Shown piece by piece: positions 29,621-35,058 of a stretch of DNA of 35,058 nt (its first letter is position 1; every line of letters starts with the position of its first letter). The stretch is from positions 1 to 35,058 of the forward strand of contig JAFQFC010000048.1 in the NCBI GenBank assembly GCA_017415775.1. Direction: 5' to 3'. The notes beneath the pieces are model-generated. The model was not told where the DNA came from and ran no database searches. It worked only from the letters and a program-made list of their open reading frames with translations. This DNA is from Oscillospiraceae bacterium. GTDB taxonomy: Bacteria > Bacillota > Clostridia > Oscillospirales > Oscillospiraceae. The position numbers and the translations under genes were made by a program.

Positions 29621-29971
29621 ATGAAGAAAAAAGCAGTTTTGCTGCTGTCTCTGGCAGCGCTGGTCCTACTGGTCGGTCTGTGCTTTCAGGCCGGTTTATT
29701 CACCCGCGAAAACCTGCAGCCGTATTGCCTGTATTGGGACGGCCAGCTTTACCGCAGCTATGACAGAAAGCCGGGCGATGCGCTCCCCGAGTCGGCGGTG
29801 ATCGGTACGCTTACCTCCAAATGTGCCGGTTCGAAACTGCCTAAGAAGCACGGACAGTCCAACTGCCACCCGGAAGGTACCCTCGTGGCACGGGACGGAA
29901 AGGACATCGCTGTTTTGGACAGCGACGGAGAATGGCATCTGTTCCGTATCTGGGAGGTTGAGCTGCCGTGA
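29621..29971 (+). CDS. Small secreted or membrane-anchored protein of unknown function
   Basis: A 116-residue protein with an N-terminal hydrophobic segment (AVLLLSLAALVLLVGLCF, about 5-22) that can serve as signal or anchor, followed by a small outer domain with YCLYWDGQLYRSYD, a Gly-Thr-Leu turn and two cysteines that could pair. No family was recognised. GGAGG precedes the ATG and an extended -10 promoter lies about 85 bp upstream. Its stop TGA overlaps a GTG that opens a second frame, which is cut after 11 codons by the repeat at 30001. Confidence 0.65.
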   Translation: MKKKAVLLLSLAALVLLVGLCFQAGLFTRENLQPYCLYWDGQLYRSYDRKPGDALPESAVIGTLTSKCAGSKLPKKHGQSNCHPEGTLVARDGKDIAVLDSDGEWHLFRIWEVELP

Positions 29972-30000
29972 AAAAGCATATGGCGCTGTGTCTTGCCGCT
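29968..30000 (+). pseudogene. 5' fragment of a truncated signal-peptide gene
   Basis: GTG 29968 overlaps the previous stop and encodes MKKHMALCLAA, which looks like the beginning of an export signal. At 30001 the sequence switches to the duplicated DHHW gene end in a different frame, so the gene is broken. Confidence 0.6.
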
Positions 30001-30108
30001 CCGACGCCGACGTGCTGTTCCTCTACTGCACCTCCATGTTCAACGCCGGTGCTACGCTGAAATAAACGAAAAACAACCTCTCTGCCGCTGGCAGAGGGGT
30101 TGTTTTTT
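30001..30108 (+). pseudogene. Remnant 3' end of a second DHHW gene with its terminator
   Basis: It is the second copy of the 108-bp repeat. The coding part (to 30065) keeps the residues DADVLFLYCTSMFNAGATLK and a stop, but has no start. The terminator part (30069-30108) is intact and probably ends transcription of the small-protein gene. Confidence 0.85.
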
Positions 30109-30109
30109 T

Positions 30110-30178
30110 GTAGCAGCGGACCGTCGGGGACGCCGGTCCCTACATCTTAATTCTTAATTGTTAATTGTTAATTATCAA
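30110..30178. repeat. GTAG-type REP element followed by a TTAATTG tandem repeat
   Basis: 30110-30143 starts GTAGCAGCGGACCG and ends CGGTCCCTAC, with GGACCG/CGGTCC as stem, a variant of the GTAGGGG family. From 30148 several degenerate TTAATTG units follow and run into the stop of the transglutaminase gene. Confidence 0.65.
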
Positions 30179-31425
30179 TTGTCGTACAGCTTGCCGTCAT
30201 ATACCAGCAGGGCGGTGCCGCCGTCGTGGAGATCAAAGGTCAGCCAGTACACCGTGCGGCGCAGGCGGTTGGCCACCTTCTGCAGCTGGGTGTCCAGATC
30301 CTTCTCGTGGAACTCCTCCATGGTCACCAGCGCCCAGAGGTTGCTGTGCCGTCCGTAGCCACGGACCACCGCATTGACAAGGCCGCTGTCGGAGGATTCC
30401 TGGAACCGGCCGTCCACAGGCATATAGGCGCCCTCCTCGCAGGCGGGGATGGCCAGGGCATTGGCCGCCACAGCCTCATATTCCAGCAGCTCGTCGGGGA
30501 AGGCGAAGTAGAACCCGGCGTGCATGGCCGACTGGATGTCGGGGATATACTCCTCGCCGGTGGCGTCCAGATTGTACCACTTGCCGTCCAGCCGTGCGCA
30601 GTTCCACGTATGGCCCACCTCGTCCTCGGGGGAATAGTCCTTCTCCACGTTCTCGATGCCTGCCAGACGCAGCAGCAGCGCCAGAGAGTTGGCGTAGCCG
30701 TCGCAGTGGGTCTCGCCCTTGATGAGTCCGTCGTAGAGGTAGGAATAGACCGCCTCGCCGTCATCGTACTCGGTGTAGGTCACCTTGTCGGCCAGATGCC
30801 GGTAGAGGACCTCCGCCTTCTCCAGCTCGCTGAGCTTGGGGTCCAGACCCTCCACCACACGCTTGGCCTCGGCCATGGCCTCCATCTTGGGCTGCCACCA
30901 CTTGGGGGCGAAGTTATCCACCGTCAGGTAGTAGCCCTCCATCTGGGCGGTACGGGTGAAGATGCCCAGCACCTCCACATCATAATAGGTGGTGAAGTCG
31001 CCCACCTCGTAGCGCAGGTTCTGCTCCAGCAGGGGCGAATCGTAGGCGAGGCAGGCCAAAATCTCCTCCAGCCGCTCATGGTCCGGCACCAGACGGCTGT
31101 CCACCAGCACGTTGGTCTGGCTATGCTCCATGGCGTACTCCATCATTCGGTACACCGCCTGCTCCTCCCCGGTGAGGGTGTCGTAGTGCAGGCTGCTGCG
31201 GCAGGTGTGGTACGTGGTTTCCAGCGCCGCCGCTTCCTCTACCGTCAGGATGGTCTCCTCACTGTCGTCAAACAGTGCGCCCACGGAATAGGCCAAACGG
31301 GGCGTGGCTTCCGCCTCGGCCACCGCCTTGTTGCCCCACAGCAGGTCCACCAGACCGTACCGGGGCAGCACCACCGCCACCACCAGCAGCACGGCGATCA
31401 GCACCGGCAATCCTCTTCGCTTCAT
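30175..31425 (-). CDS. Secreted transglutaminase-like protein
   Basis: A 416-residue protein with an N-terminal membrane anchor or signal (about 4-21) and a C-terminal transglutaminase/protease-like fold. The catalytic triad is C241 in THCDGYANSLALLL, H272 in VGHTWNCARLDGKWY and D287 in LDAT. Residues 50-210 are helical and Glu-rich with no family recognised. Bacterial members are often proteases or peptide-linkage enzymes in the envelope, and the actual reaction is unknown. The start follows GGGAGGAATGTGCC. It is a single gene, divergent from the NlpC/P60 gene at 31619. Confidence 0.88.
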   Translation of the reverse strand: MKRRGLPVLIAVLLVVAVVLPRYGLVDLLWGNKAVAEAEATPRLAYSVGALFDDSEETILTVEEAAALETTYHTCRSSLHYDTLTGEEQAVYRMMEYAMEHSQTNVLVDSRLVPDHERLEEILACLAYDSPLLEQNLRYEVGDFTTYYDVEVLGIFTRTAQMEGYYLTVDNFAPKWWQPKMEAMAEAKRVVEGLDPKLSELEKAEVLYRHLADKVTYTEYDDGEAVYSYLYDGLIKGETHCDGYANSLALLLRLAGIENVEKDYSPEDEVGHTWNCARLDGKWYNLDATGEEYIPDIQSAMHAGFYFAFPDELLEYEAVAANALAIPACEEGAYMPVDGRFQESSDSGLVNAVVRGYGRHSNLWALVTMEEFHEKDLDTQLQKVANRLRRTVYWLTFDLHDGGTALLVYDGKLYDN

Positions 31426-31618
31426 GGCACATTCCTCCCTTTTTCTCTCTTTTTCCCCATTTTACCCCATTTCACCCCCGGGAGCAACCCCGCTTTTCTG
31501 CGGAAATTTTTACCGCTTTGATATTTCTGTTACCAATTTGTAATTTTTATCTTCCCTTTTCCGTAAACTTGTGGTAAGATAACTGTCGGCAACACATTCC
31601 CAAAAAGCGAGGTTTCCC

Positions 31619-32539
31619 ATGATCAGAAAACGAATCTGTCTGCTGCTGGCCTGCAGCGCCCTGTGGGGCTGTCTGGTGGTGGCCCACGCAGCGGACGTTG
31701 ACACCGCCGCCTACGACCGGGCCGCCGAGATCCTCAGCGAAAACGGCATAGCGCCCACGGCGGAAACGGCCCTGACCCAGGGCCGGGGCATGGCCGCCGC
31801 CGAAGAGCTGGGTCTGCTGGCCGAGGGCGAGCCGGTGATGCTGTCCCAGCTGGGCGCTCTGGCGCTGGTGGAGCAGCAGGCCCGGCAGCAGGCCGCCGCC
31901 GACGCCGCCCATGAAGAGCTGCTGCGCAGCGCCTATCTGGCACTGTACGACGGCGTGGTGCTGGAGCGCAGCACCACCCTGCGCAGCGCACCCCACAGCG
32001 ACGCATCTGCGCTGCGGACCCTTGCCGCCGGCAAGGCCGCACAGCTCAGGGACATCACCGAGGGCGGCTGGTACAAGATCACCTTCGCCGGCACCACCGG
32101 CTATGTCAGCGCCGACGACTGCCGGGGCGTGGATTACGACGACTACAAAAACACCCCCGCCGCCCGGGATCTGACGGCAGAGCTGCTGGCCCACGCCCGC
32201 ACGTGGCTGGGCACCCCCTACGTCTACGGCGGCGCTTCCAAAAGCGGCACCGACTGCTCCGGCTTCACCATGCGGTGCTTCGCCGCCGTGGGCTGCTCCC
32301 TCAGCCACGGCGCACGCAGCCAATACGCCGCCGCCAAGCCCGTCACCGTGGCCCAGCGGAAAGCCGGCGATCTGGTGTTCTTCACCGGCCCCGGCCAGAG
32401 CGGCATCACCCACGTGGGCATCTATCTGGGCAGCGGCCGGTTCATCCACGCCAGCACCAGCCGGGGCGTCACCATCGACAACATTGACGGCCCCTACTTC
32501 TCCCGGTATTACGTGGGCGCCGGACGCATCCTGCCGTAG
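31619..32539 (+). CDS. Secreted NlpC/P60 cell-wall peptidase with SH3-like domain
   Basis: A 306-residue exported protein. The signal peptide ends near AHA-AD (residue 24/25). An Ala-rich helical segment (25-110) follows, then an SH3b-like domain (about 111-170, VLERSTTLRSAP...GWYKITFAGTTGYVS), and an NlpC/P60 domain (about 185-306) with catalytic C213 in GTDCSGF, H265 in THVGIYLG and H277 in FIHAST. Such enzymes cut D-Glu to diamino-acid bonds in peptidoglycan stems. Ribosome site GAGG is 7 bp upstream. It is a single gene with its own terminator. Confidence 0.92.
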   Translation: MIRKRICLLLACSALWGCLVVAHAADVDTAAYDRAAEILSENGIAPTAETALTQGRGMAAAEELGLLAEGEPVMLSQLGALALVEQQARQQAAADAAHEELLRSAYLALYDGVVLERSTTLRSAPHSDASALRTLAAGKAAQLRDITEGGWYKITFAGTTGYVSADDCRGVDYDDYKNTPAARDLTAELLAHARTWLGTPYVYGGASKSGTDCSGFTMRCFAAVGCSLSHGARSQYAAAKPVTVAQRKAGDLVFFTGPGQSGITHVGIYLGSGRFIHASTSRGVTIDNIDGPYFSRYYVGAGRILP

Positions 32540-32553
32540 CAGACATCTTTTCA

Positions 32554-32585
32554 CCCCTCCCCCCTTCGGAGGGGTTTTCTCTTTT
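32554..32585 (+). terminator. Terminator of the NlpC/P60 gene
   Basis: Stem CCCCTCC / GGAGGGG with a 7-nt loop, followed by TTTTCTCTTTT. Confidence 0.85.
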
Positions 32586-32597
32586 ATGCCGCATAAG

Positions 32598-32738
32598 TGA
32601 ATATTTATTCGGATATGCATGCCGGATCACTGTGCATTTCAGCAAATCACCCCCACTTTACCCTGCATCGAATCGACACTTTCACCAAAAACGCAAAATC
32701 GCTTGAAATTTTATGCAAAAAGGACTTGACTTTTATGC
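32598..32738 (+). promoter_or_regulatory. Candidate ArgR-type operators of the amino-acid importer
   Basis: TGAATATTTATTCG (32598-32611) agrees with the ARG-box core TGAATWWWWATTCA except at the last base. Nearer the promoter, two imperfect direct repeats CTTGAAATTTTATGCA (32702-32717) and CTTGACTTTTATGCA (32724-32738) are also ARG-box-like, and the second covers the -35. Another regulator could use the same repeat. Confidence 0.45.
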
Positions 32739-32754
32739 ACACATGGGCTATGAT
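32726..32754 (+). promoter_or_regulatory. Promoter of the amino-acid ABC importer operon
   Basis: -35 TTGACT (32726-32731), a 17-bp spacer and -10 TATGAT (32749-32754). The leader of about 110 nt has small hairpins such as CCTTCGAGGAAGG and CCAAAGATTTTGG but no riboswitch that I recognise. Confidence 0.8.
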
Positions 32755-32873
32755 TTGAATCGTTCCAAGGGAACACCCAAAACCGTCTGTACCCTTCGAG
32801 GAAGGTAAGGATATAGAGCCAAAGATTTTGGAAAAAGATTGATGAAAAATTTTGATGAAAGAGGTAAATTACC

Positions 32874-33704
32874 ATGAAGAAGATCATTGCTATGATGCTG
32901 GCCCTGCTGATGGCCATGACCCTGATCGCCTGCGGCGAAAAGGCCCCTGTTGATGATGAAGGCGAAGCCGGCAACGAGAAGACCACCCTGGTGATGGGCA
33001 CTTCCGCTGACTACGCTCCCTACGAGTTCATGTATCCCGATGCCAACGGCAACATGATCTACGGCGGTATCGATATCTCCGTGGCTCAGGCCATCGCCGA
33101 CAGCATGGAGATGGAGCTGGAAGTCCAGAACATGAACTTCGACTTCCTGCTGAACAACCTGCAGCAGGGCAAGTGCGACATGGTCCTGGCTGCCATCGAG
33201 GCTACCCCCGATCGTCTGGAGTCTGCTGACTTCTCCGATCCCTACTACACCGACCTGCCCAAGATGATCGTCGTTCCCGCCGATCAGGCTGCTGCTTACA
33301 AGACCCTGAAGGACTTCGGCGGCAAGCTGGTGGGTGCCCAGACCGCTACCACCAACGTGGACATCGTCACTAACGACATGGAAGGTGCTCAGCTGAACAG
33401 CCAGACCACCGTGACCGATATGTTCAACATGCTGGCCAACGGCAAGCTGGACGCCGTGGTGGTTGACGGCGCCATCGCTATGCAGTACGTCGAGAACAAC
33501 AAGACTCTGGCCATCGCTGACGCTTCCGGCGAGCTGGGTGAGGCTCTGCCTTACTGCGTGGCCGTTGCCAAGGGCGATCCTCAGGGTCTGCTGGAAGGCA
33601 TCAACGCCGCCATCGCTGACATGGTCGCCAACAAGAAGGTCGAGCAGTTCATCGCCGATGCCGACAAGCTGGCTGACGTGGCCGTGGAAGTCGCCGGTGA
33701 ATAA
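32874..33704 (+). CDS. Amino-acid ABC transporter substrate-binding lipoprotein
   Basis: A 276-residue extracellular binding protein of the SBP_bac_3 (polar amino acid) family. The signal MKKIIAMMLALLMAMTLIAC ends in lipobox LIAC, so Cys20 anchors it to the membrane. The binding fold shows LVMGTSADYAPYEFMYPD, GIDISVAQAIADSM, FDFLLNNLQQGKCDMVLAAIEATPDR and the hinge part VGAQTATTNVDI. The gene starts an operon with permease and ATPase, separated from the permease by two strong hairpins. Arginine, histidine or glutamine are possible substrates; the ARG-box-like sites upstream favour a basic amino acid, which is inference. Confidence 0.93.
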   Translation: MKKIIAMMLALLMAMTLIACGEKAPVDDEGEAGNEKTTLVMGTSADYAPYEFMYPDANGNMIYGGIDISVAQAIADSMEMELEVQNMNFDFLLNNLQQGKCDMVLAAIEATPDRLESADFSDPYYTDLPKMIVVPADQAAAYKTLKDFGGKLVGAQTATTNVDIVTNDMEGAQLNSQTTVTDMFNMLANGKLDAVVVDGAIAMQYVENNKTLAIADASGELGEALPYCVAVAKGDPQGLLEGINAAIADMVANKKVEQFIADADKLADVAVEVAGE

Positions 33705-33740
33705 CTGACGAAACAACTCCCCCCTCAAAAAATAAATGCA

Positions 33741-33835
33741 CGCGGACGTGTGGGGCGTCAGCCCCGCACGCCCGCGCGTCTGCGCCTTAAGCAGACAAGA
33801 GGGCACAGCCGCCTGCGTCCTCTTGCCTGCTTAAG
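33741..33835 (+). repeat. Two strong intercistronic hairpins between binding protein and permease
   Basis: The first stem is 33741-33756 with 33761-33776 and the second is 33786-33802 with 33819-33835 (CTTAAGCAG..CTGCTTAAG ends). No T run follows. Such hairpins often protect the 3' end of the binding-protein mRNA and allow more binding protein than permease. Confidence 0.75.
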
Positions 33836-33878
33836 AGCTGAAAACAACGAAAACCATCAAAAAGAAAGGACGAATTTC

Positions 33879-34634
33879 ATGTCTGCATTGTGGGATCAGA
33901 TCCTCCTGTGGGTGGACAAAACCTTTGTCAATCCCCCTCCTCACGGCTTTTTCAACTTCCATTTCCTGCCTAAATACGGCAGTCTTTTCGTAGAAGGCGT
34001 AGAGTGCACGCTGCTGCTGGCTGTGGTATCCGTACTGCTGGCCATCGTACCGGCTCTGCTGCTGGCGCTGATGCGTCTGAGCAAGAACCGTCTCATCAAG
34101 GGCATCTCCGGCGCTTACATCACCGTGTTCCGCTCCACCCCCCTGCTGGTCCAGCTGATGATCATCAACTTCGGCCTGTTTTCCAGCTTCAATCCCCGTT
34201 ACAACCTGTTCGGCTTCATCCCCATGGTGTACTTCGTGCCCTGCGTGGTGGCGCTGGCCCTCAACAGCTCCGCCTACGTGGCTGAGATCTTCCGTGCCGG
34301 TATTCTGGCCGTGGACGCCGGCCAGATGGAGGCCGCCCGCTCTCTGGGTCTGAGCAAGTGGCAGGGCATGTACATGGTGGTGCTGCCTCAGGCCATCAAG
34401 AACGTGCTGCCCGCCCTCGCCAACGAGATCATCACCATGGTGAAGGAGTCCTCCATCTGCATGGTGCTGGGTATCTGCGACCTGATGTTTGCCGCCAAGT
34501 CCACCGCCGGCTCCACCTGGATCTCCACCGCACCTTACGTACTGGTAGCCGTGATCTACTTTGCCATCAACTTCCCCGCCGGCAAGGCCGTGGAAGCCGT
34601 CGAAAGGAGAATGCGCCGTGGCGACATCCGATAA
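33879..34634 (+). CDS. Amino-acid ABC transporter permease (HisM/GlnP family)
   Basis: A 251-residue membrane permease. It has about five membrane helices and the EAA-type cytoplasmic loop AARSLGLSKWQGMYMVVLPQAIKNVLPAL that contacts the ATPase. YITVFRSTPLLVQLMIINFGLF is typical of polar amino-acid permeases. ATG 33879 follows AAAGGA with good spacing; the frame is open further upstream but only through the hairpins. Its stop lies 17 bp inside the ATPase gene, so the two are translated in a coupled way. A homodimer of this permease is expected because no second permease gene is present. Confidence 0.93.
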   Translation: MSALWDQILLWVDKTFVNPPPHGFFNFHFLPKYGSLFVEGVECTLLLAVVSVLLAIVPALLLALMRLSKNRLIKGISGAYITVFRSTPLLVQLMIINFGLFSSFNPRYNLFGFIPMVYFVPCVVALALNSSAYVAEIFRAGILAVDAGQMEAARSLGLSKWQGMYMVVLPQAIKNVLPALANEIITMVKESSICMVLGICDLMFAAKSTAGSTWISTAPYVLVAVIYFAINFPAGKAVEAVERRMRRGDIR

Positions 34635-35058
34635 GCTGATCCAGGTCAAGGACCTGCAGAAATACTACAACAAGGGCGCACTGCACGCCCTGGACGGCGT
34701 CACCGTGGACATCAACCGTGGCGACGTGATGGTCGTGGTGGGCCCCTCCGGCTCCGGTAAGTCCACCTTCCTCCGCAGCCTCAACCTGCTGGAAGTACCC
34801 ACCGGCGGCCAGATCATCTTCGACGGCGTGGACATCACCGACAAGAAGGTGGACATCGACAAGCACCGCCAGCGTATGGGCATGGTGTTCCAGCATTTCA
34901 ACCTGTTCCCCCACAAGACCGTGCTGGACAACATGACCATGGCCCCCATCAAGGTCAAGGGCATGAAGAAGGCCGAGGCCGAGGAAAAGGCCCTGCACCT
35001 CCTGGAGCGTGTGGGTCTGGGCGACCGTGCCAAGGCCTATCCCGTGCAGCTCTCCGGC
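34618..35058 (+). CDS. Amino-acid ABC transporter ATP-binding protein, GlnQ/HisP type (partial)
   Basis: The first 147 codons of the ATPase subunit that powers the importer. Visible are Walker A GPSGSGKST and the Q-loop region GMVFQHFNLFPHKTVLDNM; the frame is cut inside the signature at QLSG. The start codon is GTG 34618, with AAAGGAG upstream inside the end of the permease gene. A polar amino-acid importer ATPase is clear from the sequence and from its neighbours. Confidence 0.95.
   Translation, partial: MATSDKLIQVKDLQKYYNKGALHALDGVTVDINRGDVMVVVGPSGSGKSTFLRSLNLLEVPTGGQIIFDGVDITDKKVDIDKHRQRMGMVFQHFNLFPHKTVLDNMTMAPIKVKGMKKAEAEEKALHLLERVGLGDRAKAYPVQLSG

Noticed and set aside
29823..30065. An 80-residue gene ending with the DHHW tail
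   Set aside because: The frame is an out-of-frame reading of the small secreted protein gene joined to the duplicated tail; there is no ribosome site and no coherent product.
32755..32873. Riboswitch in the importer leader
   Set aside because: Only two small hairpins are visible and no known aptamer core (lysine, glycine, SAM, T-box) could be recognised.

Overview
The window looks like chromosome of a GC-rich gut Firmicute, probably class Clostridia near Oscillospiraceae/Ruminococcaceae. The reasons are strong Shine-Dalgarno sites of the AAAGGAGG type, sigma-A promoters with 17-bp spacers, several protein families common in Clostridia (YgiQ, AraM/EgsA, YitT, MBOAT plus DHHW pairs, ECF sigma with a membrane partner), and many short palindromic repeats between genes. 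The genus is not determined and the assignment is inference.

Layout. 1-517 (-) is the 5' part of an MsmX/UgpC-type sugar ABC ATPase. 799-3538 (-) is an operon Smr protein, ArsC/Spx-like protein, nitrilase-family amidase, subgroup Ic aminotransferase. A divergent operon (3813-6985, +) carries a HEAT-like protein, a YfcE-type phosphoesterase, endonuclease IV and a small kinase-like protein. 7078-10886 (-) is an operon of a PyrF-like protein with altered catalytic residues, a phosphatase-GNAT fusion and the radical SAM protein YgiQ. A small YtxH-like gene and tRNA-Ser(GGA) follow.

The tRNA-Ser 3' end is the edge of an AT-richer island (about 11458-14700). It holds an EcoRI-family adenine methyltransferase directly followed by a DUF262-HNH nuclease. 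This is a compact candidate restriction-modification or defence pair, bounded by direct and inverted copies of the tRNA 3' end. Downstream come a ZIP metal transporter, a histidine phosphatase, a propeller-like protein and a REP-associated transposase (RAYT) whose own reading frame contains two inverted copies of a short palindromic repeat also found elsewhere in the window. Then come an M20 amidohydrolase with an alpha/beta hydrolase (-), a phosphodiesterase (+), an ECF sigma/anti-sigma pair with a probable CTG start, a YitT protein, glycerol-1-phosphate dehydrogenase, a lipoprotein with an ECF-type promoter, an MBOAT/DHHW surface O-acylation pair, a transglutaminase-like protein, an NlpC/P60 hydrolase, and an amino-acid ABC importer cut by the right edge.

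The most unusual content lies between genes. Two hairpin arrays (3622-3789 and 14380-14558) share one architecture with unrelated sequences: a 9-nt spacer alternates with small variable hairpins, and the spacer flips to its reverse complement halfway, so the whole array could fold as a branched cruciform. Two loci also show partial duplication of a neighbouring gene end around extra genes: the yfcE start at 3813 and 5161, and the DHHW gene end plus terminator at 29245 and 30001. Nearly all work here is by eye; no database search was run.
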